Shown here piece after piece: positions 15,924-25,510 of a stretch of 64,000 bases of DNA. The stretch covers positions 1 through 64,000 of the forward strand of contig QJPH01000360.1 of assembly GCA_003242955.1 (NCBI GenBank). Reading direction: 5' to 3'. Origin of the DNA: Candidatus Methylumidiphilus alinenensis. GTDB lineage: Bacteria; Pseudomonadota; Gammaproteobacteria; Methylococcales; Methylococcaceae. How positions within the stretch are numbered: position 1 is the first letter of the stretch; every line of letters starts with the position of its first letter. The position numbers were made by a program, and so were the translations under genes. Below the pieces are notes generated by a model. It ran no database searches. It was not told the origin of the DNA and worked only from the letters and a program-made list of their open reading frames with translations.

Positions 15924-17020
15924 ATGGCGAGAATGGCGAAACCCTCGCCATACTCTGCTCAGGTTCGTCGCTAGGAGCTTATGTACCTGGCTTGTTGCTT
16001 TGGCGGCAATTTGCGGAAAAGGGCTTTGAAACCGATACATTCCTGTTGGAAAACTATCTTCTGGCGGAAAAGCGAGACAATATCCTCAAGACCAAACTCG
16101 CTTTCCACCGCAATTTTTCCATTGCCCGGATCGCGCAGAAATTGACCGGCGATATTACCCACAGTCTGGATCAAGAAAAAGTATCAAAACTTTTGTCTGC
16201 TTGGCAGCAAAAGCAGCATAAGCGATTCATCGTGATATATGGTTTCTGGATGCCGATTATCGAGCAATATTTGAGCATGGAACCGGGACTGGATATTGCG
16301 GTTGATCTGTGCCATATGGATGCCGTCACCTCGGTTTCCTGGAAACTTTATAACCGAACAAACCCCCGATATCGGCCTATTTGGTTTTTTAGTTGGCAAG
16401 ATAAATCCCTGCCATACCGCCTATCAGTCACTGCCGATGAACCCATTGCCTATGCCAAACGGTCAGGCCGGTTTTTGATCCATGGCGGCGGTTGGGGGCT
16501 GGGCAGTTACCAAGACAAAATCCCCGAGTTGGCCACGCACGGAATCCCGTTGGATGTCACCGTATATGAAAACCAGGATCTCGAAAACCGGCAGCTTGGA
16601 AACCGGTATTTTCTGATCGACCCGGCTTGGAAGGCGTGGGAGCGGGATGAGTCGGGCAAACACCACTTCCCACCTTTTGGCGAAGTGATGGGGGACGATC
16701 CTGTTGTATTTTCCCATAACCCGTCTTGCCCGGAGGTTTACGGGCTGGTCCGGCATAACCAAGCGATTATCAGCAAGCCGGGCGGTGCCACCTTGGTGGA
16801 TTCCTTGTCAGCCGCCACGCCGTTGATACTGTTGGAGCCTTATGGCGAATACGAACAAAAGAACGGCGAATTATGGGAATCCATGGGTTTTGCCATTTCG
16901 TACCAAAAATGGGCAGACACGGGATATTCAACCGAAGTGCTTGAAGATTTGCATGTCAATTTGCTGACTGCGCGTGCGCGAACCATCAATTATGTAGAGG
17001 CATACAGCAATGCAGCCTGA
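15920..17020 (+). CDS. GT-B-like glycosyltransferase-related protein
   Basis: C-terminal HNQAIISKPGGATLVDSLSAATPLILLEPYGEYEQKNGELWESMGFAISY resembles the donor-binding half of GT-B enzymes; overlaps both neighbouring genes. Confidence 0.5.
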   Translation: MNGENGETLAILCSGSSLGAYVPGLLLWRQFAEKGFETDTFLLENYLLAEKRDNILKTKLAFHRNFSIARIAQKLTGDITHSLDQEKVSKLLSAWQQKQHKRFIVIYGFWMPIIEQYLSMEPGLDIAVDLCHMDAVTSVSWKLYNRTNPRYRPIWFFSWQDKSLPYRLSVTADEPIAYAKRSGRFLIHGGGWGLGSYQDKIPELATHGIPLDVTVYENQDLENRQLGNRYFLIDPAWKAWERDESGKHHFPPFGEVMGDDPVVFSHNPSCPEVYGLVRHNQAIISKPGGATLVDSLSAATPLILLEPYGEYEQKNGELWESMGFAISYQKWADTGYSTEVLEDLHVNLLTARARTINYVEAYSNAA

Positions 17021-18185
17021 AACCACCGTTAAGATCGACCCGGCAGAATTCGACCGGATGAAGAAAGCCATGGCTAACCAGTCCAAGGCCATCCGTGGAC
17101 GGAAAACCAACCCGGCTTATGCCGCGCCGGCACCGGAAGAAGTCGGCATCCAACTGACCTACCGCTGCAATATCCGTTGCGAGCATTGCTTCCAGTGGAA
17201 TGACCAAGGGTTTTTCCACCACCTCAGCAAGGAAGAACAGCGCGATGAATTGTCCGCCGAGGTTTTTGAAAAAATCCTGTTTGAAACCCGCGAGGCCAAA
17301 TCCAACTTGTATTTGTGGGGCGGCGAGCCGACCGTGCACAAGGAGTGGGATGCGCTGAGCCTGATGCTGGAAAAAGACCCGCGCTGGACCGTCCTCTGCA
17401 CCAATGGCTTGTTGATCGAGCGCAAGCTGGAATCCATCCTGCGCATTTCCGCAAACACGGTGATGCTGGTCAGCGTGGATGGCTTCAAAGAGCAGCACGA
17501 TGCGATCCGTGGCAAGGGTACGTTCGATAAAACCATGCACCACATCAAACTGCTGTTGGAACTGCAAAAAACAGGTGAATTCAAAGGCAAGGTTTCGATG
17601 ACCTTGGTGTTGAGCGACAAGTTCATCCCCAATCTGTACGAATTTGCCGATTACTGCGAAGGCATTGAAGGCATCGATAGCCTATATATCGTCTACCCCT
17701 GGTACATCACGGAGGCTGTCGCCAACCAGATGGATGCCTATTACAAGCAAAACTTCGCCTGGTTAAACCGCCTGCCGTTGCAACCTAAAGCCAGTTGGCA
17801 TTCCTACACATTCCATGTCGCGGAAGAAATGGTTGCCAACCTGCGCGAGCAGATGGCTAGGCTTAACAGCCGGTCTTGGAAAATCCGCTTGCGTTTCCAG
17901 CCGGCACTGGAGGCGGACGAGTTCGAGCATTTCGTTACCGGCACCCAACAGCCTGGTCAGCGCCGGACTCAATGCTTGTCCATTGCCAACCGCATGGACG
18001 TGCTGGCCGACGGTAGCGTCAGCTCCTGCAAGCTGTATCCCGAGTTCAGCGTCGGCAACTTGTACAAGGAAGGCGTCATGGAAATTTGGCAGGGCGAGAA
18101 GTTCCGCCGGGTCAGGGAAATTCTCGCGCAAGGCCTGACGCCAATCTGCTCCAAGTGCGTGTTGCTGTACCTGCATGGCCGTTGA
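17010..18185 (+). CDS. Radical SAM/SPASM protein
   Basis: TYRCNIRCEHCFQW (CxxxCxxC); SPASM-like QCLSIANRMDVLADGSVSSCKLYPEFSVGNLYKEG...ICSKC. Confidence 0.9.
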   Translation: MQPETTVKIDPAEFDRMKKAMANQSKAIRGRKTNPAYAAPAPEEVGIQLTYRCNIRCEHCFQWNDQGFFHHLSKEEQRDELSAEVFEKILFETREAKSNLYLWGGEPTVHKEWDALSLMLEKDPRWTVLCTNGLLIERKLESILRISANTVMLVSVDGFKEQHDAIRGKGTFDKTMHHIKLLLELQKTGEFKGKVSMTLVLSDKFIPNLYEFADYCEGIEGIDSLYIVYPWYITEAVANQMDAYYKQNFAWLNRLPLQPKASWHSYTFHVAEEMVANLREQMARLNSRSWKIRLRFQPALEADEFEHFVTGTQQPGQRRTQCLSIANRMDVLADGSVSSCKLYPEFSVGNLYKEGVMEIWQGEKFRRVREILAQGLTPICSKCVLLYLHGR

Positions 18186-18197
18186 CAGGTTGCATTC

Positions 18198-18794
18198 ATG
18201 TCCCTCAAATATGTGCAAATAGAAACCACCAGCACCTGCAACCAACGTTGCTTTTTCTGCCCTGTTTCCATCGAAAAAAAGGCCAAGGTGCAACTGTCCA
18301 CGGAACGGCTGGATCAAATTATCGACGGGCTGAAACAATATCCGATAGAAAACATCGCCATCAGTGGCTTCACCGAGCCGACCCATGATAAGGACTTGGT
18401 CGGCAAGGTCGCCGCGCTAAGGGTGGCGGGTTTCAAGGTATCGATTTTTACCAACGGTTCAGGCTTGAAGCCTGAGCTGACCGACCAATTGCTGATGCTA
18501 GGCGTCAGTGGCTTTACCCTCAACCTGTCCACACTGAATGAGGACGAGTATCGTGAAACCCGCGGCACCCAGGATCTGCGCCGGGTCATTCCCAATATTG
18601 ACTATCTGATCGCCCAAACGCCGGTCCAGGACAAATCGGTGGAAATCACGATAGCCGTCATCGGAAGGCTTGACGGGCAACATGCAAAAAACCTCAGGGA
18701 AATTGACAGCAAATACGCCGATGCCGGTGTCGTCAATATCCTCATCATTCCGATGGTGGAGTTTGCCGGCAAATCGCCCGCAGTGTTGCGGTGA
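18198..18794 (+). CDS. Radical SAM protein, short (198 aa), no SPASM domain
   Basis: ETTSTCNQRCFFCPVS (CxxxCxxC); ends at a stop after MVEFAGKSPAVLR. Confidence 0.85.
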   Translation: MSLKYVQIETTSTCNQRCFFCPVSIEKKAKVQLSTERLDQIIDGLKQYPIENIAISGFTEPTHDKDLVGKVAALRVAGFKVSIFTNGSGLKPELTDQLLMLGVSGFTLNLSTLNEDEYRETRGTQDLRRVIPNIDYLIAQTPVQDKSVEITIAVIGRLDGQHAKNLREIDSKYADAGVVNILIIPMVEFAGKSPAVLR

Positions 18795-18842
18795 TGTCGG
18801 GATGGTCATTGATTATTTTGAGCGTCAGGAAGTGAGCAAGGC

Positions 18843-20921
18843 ATGATAATGCCCAAGCGAGGAAAATTTCGGTCGGGCTTGCTTCACCTGTCTAGCGGTG
18901 TACTGGCCGGAACCGTGCTAGGGCCTCCGGCGGCACTATTGGTGGCGGTCAATTTCCTGAGCGTCCCTAGCACTGGCAAAGGGGTGTTGACGAATCTGTT
19001 TGGTCCCAATGACAATCCGTTTTCCAAGCCAAAAACTGTATTTGGAGTGGATGAAAGCCTGTTTTTGACACCTCAAACCGTGCTGGAAGGTGAACTGGTC
19101 GATTCCGCACCTGAGTTGAACCCGCAGCCAGACGCGATTCTGTTGCGCTTCCTGCGGGCGTTGGAAACCCCCCGTCAAAAAAGCTTGCGCCGCAAGGCCT
19201 GCACCTACTCGGCGGTTTCGTCCACGCTGAATTTCATCTCGCCGATGTCCATCGGCTTGATTTTAGTCACGGTGATATTTGGCGGACTGCCCCTGCTCGC
19301 CCACCTCGGAATTCGCAATGTTTACACCCAGATCGGAGTGTTAAGCGGGATGTTGCTAGGCTCGGCGGCAACCGAGGCAACGTTACGCTATCGCGGTATC
19401 ACCGCTTGGCAAGATTACGCCACCGCGATTGAGCATAGCTTGCGGGTTGACGCTTACAACCATGTCCAGCATTTGGACGTGGCCGAGTTAGAAAAACACA
19501 GCAGCGGCGAATTGGTCAACCTGATCCATTACGACCCGACCAAGATCCGGCTTTTTTTAGAGAGTGTGCCGCACCAAACGATTGATCGGCTTGTGACATT
19601 ATCCTTGGGTGGCCTGTTCCTACTGGCGTTCGAGCCGGTGGCCTTGGTGCCGCTGCTGGTGTCGCTGCTGATGCCGTTTTTATTGTTCCGCCATTTCGGC
19701 AAAAAACTGACGGCCCAAAGCCAGTCTGTGGGGGTGTCCGAAAACGATGTCAGCAAACAGGTGCTGAATAGCCTGGCGGGCATGGTCACGATCAAAAGCC
19801 TGGCCACGGAAAGCTATGAGGAATCACGTCTGGCCGCTTTCAGCAACACCTTGCGCGAGCGCAAGATCAAGAGCTTCTCATCCTTCGCGCTGAACATCGA
19901 AGCCAACCAGTTTGTGTTTTACGTCGGCAGCCTGTTGCCGGTGATCGCCAGCGGCGTCATGGTGCTGATGGGCACGGTGTCGCTGACCGCCTTCATGCTA
20001 TTGAGCTTTATCCTGCCGAAATTGATCCAAGTCACGATGGCGCTGGGGCGGGATTACAACTTGTACCGGGATGCGGAAGCGGCCGCCTGCCAGATCCATG
20101 GCCTGTTGAGCCAGCAGCCGGTCATCCTGGCCGGCGAGTATGAACTGTCGCCGAAAGAGCAGCGCGGGCAGATCGAATTTGCAAATGTTTCCTTCGGCTA
20201 TGCGGACGATGCGCTGGTTCTGCGGAATATCAACTTGCAGATAGGCTCGGGCAAGACCATCGCCTTTGTCGGCTCGACCGGTTCCGGCAAAACGACCCTC
20301 ATCAAATTATTGCTGCGCTTCTATGATGCCCAGGTCGGCAGCGTCCGTTTGGGCGGCGTGGATCTGCGCGAGGCCGACACGCGCAGTTTGCGCAATGCCA
20401 TCGGCATCGTCAGCCAGGATGTCTACCTGTTTCCAGGCACCGTTTACGACAACATCCGCTATGGCAACCCCGGCAGCACCGAGGAGGATGTCTTTCGTGC
20501 CGCCCGCTCGGCGGAGGCCACCGAGTTTATCGAACGCCTGCCCGATGGTTTCCACACGCTGGTCGGCGAACGCGGGCAAAAGCTCTCCGGCGGGCAGCGG
20601 CAGCGCATCGCCATCGCCCGCGCCATTCTCAAAGACCCGCCCATCCTGGTATTGGACGAAGCCACCTCGGCGGTGGACAACGAAACCGAGGCGGCAATCC
20701 AGCGCTCCATCATCCGGCTGGCCCACAACCGCATCACGATCATGATCGCCCACCGCTTATCGACGGTGCGCCATGCAGACTGCATCCACGTCATGAAACA
20801 CGGGGAAATCATCGAATCAGGAACCCATGAGGAACTGGTTCAATTAAAGGGCTATTACCATTCCCTGTGGCGTTTGCAAACCGGGGAAATTCTATTTTCT
20901 GATAACGGACTAGAATCATAA
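18843..20921 (+). CDS. ABC transporter, fused permease/ATPase
   Basis: Walker A VGSTGSGKTTLIKLLLRFY; LSGGQRQRIAIARAILKDPPILVLDEATSAVD. Confidence 0.93.
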   Translation: MIMPKRGKFRSGLLHLSSGVLAGTVLGPPAALLVAVNFLSVPSTGKGVLTNLFGPNDNPFSKPKTVFGVDESLFLTPQTVLEGELVDSAPELNPQPDAILLRFLRALETPRQKSLRRKACTYSAVSSTLNFISPMSIGLILVTVIFGGLPLLAHLGIRNVYTQIGVLSGMLLGSAATEATLRYRGITAWQDYATAIEHSLRVDAYNHVQHLDVAELEKHSSGELVNLIHYDPTKIRLFLESVPHQTIDRLVTLSLGGLFLLAFEPVALVPLLVSLLMPFLLFRHFGKKLTAQSQSVGVSENDVSKQVLNSLAGMVTIKSLATESYEESRLAAFSNTLRERKIKSFSSFALNIEANQFVFYVGSLLPVIASGVMVLMGTVSLTAFMLLSFILPKLIQVTMALGRDYNLYRDAEAAACQIHGLLSQQPVILAGEYELSPKEQRGQIEFANVSFGYADDALVLRNINLQIGSGKTIAFVGSTGSGKTTLIKLLLRFYDAQVGSVRLGGVDLREADTRSLRNAIGIVSQDVYLFPGTVYDNIRYGNPGSTEEDVFRAARSAEATEFIERLPDGFHTLVGERGQKLSGGQRQRIAIARAILKDPPILVLDEATSAVDNETEAAIQRSIIRLAHNRITIMIAHRLSTVRHADCIHVMKHGEIIESGTHEELVQLKGYYHSLWRLQTGEILFSDNGLES

Positions 20922-20922
20922 T

Positions 20923-21786
20923 ATGCGTTTTTCCCTTATCATGGCAACCCGTGGCCGGGTTGAAGAAGTCGGACGCTTCCTGCAATCATTGTCCGGGCAG
21001 GATCACCAGGCTATTGAGTTAATCGTGGTTGACCAAAATGCTGACGACCGCTTGGTGGAATTGATCAATGCCCATAGGCAACACTTTCCCATTAGGCATA
21101 TCAGGAGGGCAAAGCCTGGGGCGTCCCGCTCTCGTAATGAGGGGCTTTCCCATGTAAACGGCGATATTGTCGGTTTTCCTGATGACGATTGCGTGTACCC
21201 CCCAGGTTTTTTGGGCAAGGTGGCCCATTTTTTCCAGTCTGAAAAATGGGATGGGCTGAGTGTGCGCATCCTCGACCTTGACCGGGACGAGGATGCGTTC
21301 GGTTTCAGTGAACCGTCATCGGGTTCAATCGACTATTCCAATGCCTGGGGGGTCGGCATCACACCGGCTTTATTTTTCCGGCGGTCTGTCGCGGAGCGGG
21401 TTGCCTTTGATGAAGCCATAGGGCCTGGGTCGGGCCAAAAATGGGGGGGTGGCGAAGACACGGATTACCTGTTGAGTTGCCTGGACAGCGGGGCCAGCCA
21501 TTATTACGAGCGCGGCCTGTTTGTCAGGCACCCCGCGCCCAGCAGGATTTACTCCGTAGTCCAGTTGATGCGCCGGGAATATAGCTATGGGCGTGGCTTT
21601 GCCTTCCTGATGGTTAAGCGGGCTATTCCATGGCCTCTGGCGAGAATGCAACTGCATTCGCCTTTTGCCCTGGCGGCTAATAATTTACTTGCCGGAAATT
21701 TGCGCAATGCCCTTGTTTTTCTTGCAATGGGTTTGGGCAGAGCAGTCGGATACTGGAAGTCAGTCTCCCAGAAACACACACGTTGA
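20923..21786 (+). CDS. Glycosyltransferase family 2
   Basis: FSLIMATRGRVEEVGRFLQSL...DIVGFPDDDCVYPPGFL (DDD motif); paralogous to 25503-26384. Confidence 0.88.
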   Translation: MRFSLIMATRGRVEEVGRFLQSLSGQDHQAIELIVVDQNADDRLVELINAHRQHFPIRHIRRAKPGASRSRNEGLSHVNGDIVGFPDDDCVYPPGFLGKVAHFFQSEKWDGLSVRILDLDRDEDAFGFSEPSSGSIDYSNAWGVGITPALFFRRSVAERVAFDEAIGPGSGQKWGGGEDTDYLLSCLDSGASHYYERGLFVRHPAPSRIYSVVQLMRREYSYGRGFAFLMVKRAIPWPLARMQLHSPFALAANNLLAGNLRNALVFLAMGLGRAVGYWKSVSQKHTR

Positions 21787-21813
21787 CATTCAGAAATCCG
21801 TGCATAAATAACT

Positions 21814-22608
21814 ATGTCAAACCTCATTAAAACTCCATGGCTGGCGCAAGACCAACCGGCCGGACACGTCGATGCAGTGATTAGCTTGGGCAGCTTCTGC
21901 CATGTCGGTGGGATGCTCTGGATATATGATATTAAAGACACCAACTCGCCCTTTGACAACTTTGGCATCAGGACGTGGCATTCCATTATACCTATTTTGA
22001 GAAACCGTTTTGCCGATTATTGGCGGTTGGAAGACATGGTCATAGGCGAAGCGATTGAAGATGCTTCAGGTCCCAACAACGCCAAACGCATGACGCTGAA
22101 GACCTATTGCACCCGCTACAACTTGGAGAATAAACATCATTTTCCCTTGGAAGAAAATAGCCTGGAAGAGCTAAAAGGCTATTCCAAATTCCGCCAAAAA
22201 CTGTCCCTGCAGGAACACGTTTTCTTAAAAGAATGCGAGCGCTACGGCAATATACGTTTTGTCTGCAAGGCCATGAGTGAGCCGGAACTGGAAGATACCG
22301 AAGTCACGGAAGAACATATTTTGCAACTGTTGGAGATACTCGGCGAATTGCGGCAAGGCAAGGCGTTTTCCTTGGCGCTGGCGGTGCCTGCCAAACGCTA
22401 TGACGGCATCAAAAAATGGGCGGTTGAAAATCAAATCCAAAATCTGCACGTCGCTTGCTGGCAGACAGTATGGAATAATGAAAAAGGCGAAGAATGGGAC
22501 GATTTGCTGCGCGGCGTCACGGTACCCGAAAACCGCTACGAACGCCTTTGGAATGAAATCATCGGCGATACCTCTTTCGATCTAGCCAGCTTCAATACGA
22601 CTTATTGA
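21814..22608 (+). CDS. DUF1796-like putative cysteine peptidase
   Basis: VDAVISLGSFCHVGGMLWIYDIKDTNSPFDNFG resembles the DUF1796 N-terminal motif. Confidence 0.6.
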   Translation: MSNLIKTPWLAQDQPAGHVDAVISLGSFCHVGGMLWIYDIKDTNSPFDNFGIRTWHSIIPILRNRFADYWRLEDMVIGEAIEDASGPNNAKRMTLKTYCTRYNLENKHHFPLEENSLEELKGYSKFRQKLSLQEHVFLKECERYGNIRFVCKAMSEPELEDTEVTEEHILQLLEILGELRQGKAFSLALAVPAKRYDGIKKWAVENQIQNLHVACWQTVWNNEKGEEWDDLLRGVTVPENRYERLWNEIIGDTSFDLASFNTTY

Positions 22609-22617
22609 AAAATCCCG

Positions 22618-23769
22618 ATGCTTAATACCCCCGATACGATTGCCATTGTGGGTGCCGGAGCCGGTGGGCTGGCATGCGCTATTTCGGCTGCTTCCGCAGG
22701 AGCAAGGGTTTTCTTGGTGGAGAAGACAGCCCGTCTAGGCGGCACGGTGACGCATAGCCTGATCCATACGCTTGGGGGTTTGTATGATGATTCAGGCGAA
22801 TATATCAATGCTGGACTGCCTATGGAATTGGCTGAATTGCTGCTACGCGCCGATACCCATACACGCAAGCGCACTATGGGCAAAGTCTGGACCTTGAGCG
22901 CCGACCCGGCAGTATACGAACAGGTGGTTGAACGCTGGGTGGCTGGCCTACCGAATATCACCGTTTTGCGCGACACCTATCCCATCCAAGTCCACACCGA
23001 GGGCCGCCGGGTCAAGCAACTGCAAGTGCTCGGCGAGAGTGGAAAGCGGCGGCTTCCCGTTGACGCGCTGGTCGATGCGACAGGGACGGCAGAAGCGGTG
23101 CGCCTGCTTGAAGACTGCGAGATGATGCCCGGCGATGCGTTGGCCGGCTTGATTTTCCAGATTCGAGGCACCGAGGAGGATGCCGTGAAATTCCCTAAAA
23201 ATATCGGCATCCGGCGCATGGCGCAAGCCGCCGTCGAGGCAGGTGATTTGCCGCAACTATTCGCAGGGGCCTGGTTTGACAGCGGCGTGTATGCCGACGA
23301 AGTCTATGCCAAGCTCAATATTCCAAGCGATGGCTATGACCGCAGCAGGGCAGGGGATTATCGAGAAATCCTGGCAAGATTCATCAAGCAGTTGCCGGGT
23401 TTTGCCGAGGCCCATATTCCGCAAGTGGGATGCTTAGGGATTCGTGATGGCGGCAGAATCAAGGGCGAGTATTGCCTGAGCCTTGAAGACATAAAAAGCG
23501 GGCGCGAATTCGCCGATTCCGTGGGACGCTGCGCCTGGCCGGTGGAGTATTGGGAACCTAGGGTAGGCGTCAGGCTCGATTATCTACCACCCGGTCATAC
23601 CTATCAGATACCGTTACGTTCATTAAAAGTCGCGGGCATGGAAAACCTGTGGGTGGCTGGTAAATGCCTGTCAGCGGAAAAATTGGCACAAGCCTCTGCC
23701 CGTGTGGTTGGCACCTGTTGGGCAATGGGTGACGCCTTGGGCAAAGCAATCATCAGACAAAATAACTGA
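22618..23769 (+). CDS. FAD-dependent oxidoreductase
   Basis: IAIVGAGAGGLACAISAASAGARVFLVEKTARLGG; C-terminal NLWVAGKCLSAEKLAQASARVVGTCWAMGDALGKA. Confidence 0.88.
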   Translation: MLNTPDTIAIVGAGAGGLACAISAASAGARVFLVEKTARLGGTVTHSLIHTLGGLYDDSGEYINAGLPMELAELLLRADTHTRKRTMGKVWTLSADPAVYEQVVERWVAGLPNITVLRDTYPIQVHTEGRRVKQLQVLGESGKRRLPVDALVDATGTAEAVRLLEDCEMMPGDALAGLIFQIRGTEEDAVKFPKNIGIRRMAQAAVEAGDLPQLFAGAWFDSGVYADEVYAKLNIPSDGYDRSRAGDYREILARFIKQLPGFAEAHIPQVGCLGIRDGGRIKGEYCLSLEDIKSGREFADSVGRCAWPVEYWEPRVGVRLDYLPPGHTYQIPLRSLKVAGMENLWVAGKCLSAEKLAQASARVVGTCWAMGDALGKAIIRQNN

Positions 23770-23771
23770 GC

Positions 23772-25244
23772 ATGAACCTACTCGACCTGTTTTTAGCAAC
23801 CGCCGTGCAGCAACCCGGCCATCCGTTGATTATCACAGCTAGGGATGAATATACCTATGGCGATTTTAAATTATTAGTCGATGGGCTGATCGGGAAACTT
23901 AAAGCGCAGGGTGTCAAGCCGGGCGATTGCATCGGCTTGCACTATCCCAACAGCCCGGAATACATCGGCCTGGTTTATGCGATATGGGGTTGTGGCGCTT
24001 GCGTCACGCCTATTCCGGTGGAATTGAACCCGCAGGAAAAGCGGCAGATTTTCCAGCATATTGCCATTGACGCGCTGCTTTCCAAAACCAATATCATCGC
24101 CGATGTCGCAGCGGTGCAAACTGGCGAAGATATTATTATTTCAGAACAAACAGCCTTTGCCCGCTGTATAAAATACCTAGAGAAACCCGCTGGCTTCACC
24201 CGGCTCAATCCCGCTTTTGTGCGCTTCACATCGGGCACGACGGGGACATCCAAAGGGGTAGTGCTGTCGCACGAAACGGTTTACGAACGCATCCAAGCCG
24301 CCAACGATGGCTTGCACCTCGATTCTAGCGACAGGATCGTCTGGTTATTATCCATGGCCTACCATTTTACCGTGTCGATAGTTGCCTACCTGACTTATGG
24401 ATGCACGATACTGCTCGCCCCGAATGCCTTCGGCTCCACCATCATCCAACTCGCCGCGAAGCACAAGGCGACCCTGACCTATGCGGCACCGCTGCATTAC
24501 AACTTGATGGCGCAAGACCAGGGTAGCCAAGCATTGCCTGATTTGCGTCTGGCCATTGTCACCACCGCCGCACTCGACCCCGCCGTGGCCGAGGCGTTTT
24601 ACCAGCGCTTCCAAATACCCTTGAATGAAACCTACGGCATCATCGAGGTGGGCCTGCCCTGCATGAACCTGGACAAGCCCCGCGAGAAACGCGGGTCTGT
24701 GGGCAAGCTGCTGCCCGCCTATGAAGCCCGCCTGCACACTATCGACCAAGCTGCCGGTTTGGGCGAAATCCAGTTGCGCGGCAAGGGCCTGATCGATGCT
24801 TATTACGAGCCTTGGCAAGAACGCCACGATATTCTGCAAAAGAACGGGGGCTGGTTTGCCACTGGCGATCTAGGCGAGATTGATGAAGAGGCCTATCTCC
24901 ATATTCGTGGTCGATCAAAAGAAGTCATTAGCGTGGGCGGCATGAAATTTTTTCCGCAAACGGTGGAAGCCGTGCTGGAATCCCACCCCGCCATCCAGGA
25001 GGCCTGTGTGTTTCGCTACCCCGATGAACGCTTGGGCGAGATTCCCCATGCCCATGTCGTGAAAACCCCAGGAATAGATGAATTGCCGTCCCCAAAGGAC
25101 ATCACGGCTTTTTGTGCCGAGCATTTGGCCGAACACAAGATACCGGCACAGATCACCTTTGTTGACCGCTTACTGAGAACGGCAAGCGGAAAATTAATTC
25201 GCAATGCATCCCAACTGCAAGCCCTAGGAAACATGAACGCATGA
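23772..25244 (+). CDS. AMP-dependent synthetase/ligase (acyl-activating)
   Basis: VRFTSGTTGTSKGVVLSH; GGWFATGDLGEIDEEAYLHIRGRSKEVISVGGMKFFPQTVE. Confidence 0.92.
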   Translation: MNLLDLFLATAVQQPGHPLIITARDEYTYGDFKLLVDGLIGKLKAQGVKPGDCIGLHYPNSPEYIGLVYAIWGCGACVTPIPVELNPQEKRQIFQHIAIDALLSKTNIIADVAAVQTGEDIIISEQTAFARCIKYLEKPAGFTRLNPAFVRFTSGTTGTSKGVVLSHETVYERIQAANDGLHLDSSDRIVWLLSMAYHFTVSIVAYLTYGCTILLAPNAFGSTIIQLAAKHKATLTYAAPLHYNLMAQDQGSQALPDLRLAIVTTAALDPAVAEAFYQRFQIPLNETYGIIEVGLPCMNLDKPREKRGSVGKLLPAYEARLHTIDQAAGLGEIQLRGKGLIDAYYEPWQERHDILQKNGGWFATGDLGEIDEEAYLHIRGRSKEVISVGGMKFFPQTVEAVLESHPAIQEACVFRYPDERLGEIPHAHVVKTPGIDELPSPKDITAFCAEHLAEHKIPAQITFVDRLLRTASGKLIRNASQLQALGNMNA

Positions 25245-25510
25245 GCATACAAGACGAGCTTTATCAACTGATCATCAAACGCTACTTGATGGGCAGGGTA
25301 CCGGATGGGTTTGACAAAAGCTCCAATTTAATTGACAGCGGCATTCTGGATTCTTTCATGCTGGTCGGCTTGGTATCCCATATCGAAAAGCAATACGGGG
25401 TTAAATTCGGCAGCGGCGATATAGTCACGGAGAACTTTAATTCCCTGCCTGCGTTGGAAGCGGTTATCCAGCAAAAACTTCAGCAAAAAGAGAATTCTGA
25501 TTATGAATAA
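25241..25510 (+). CDS. Acyl carrier protein
   Basis: 89 aa; phosphopantetheine motif SGILDSFMLVGLVSHIEKQYG; ATGA overlap with the ligase gene. Confidence 0.85.
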   Translation: MSIQDELYQLIIKRYLMGRVPDGFDKSSNLIDSGILDSFMLVGLVSHIEKQYGVKFGSGDIVTENFNSLPALEAVIQQKLQQKENSDYE

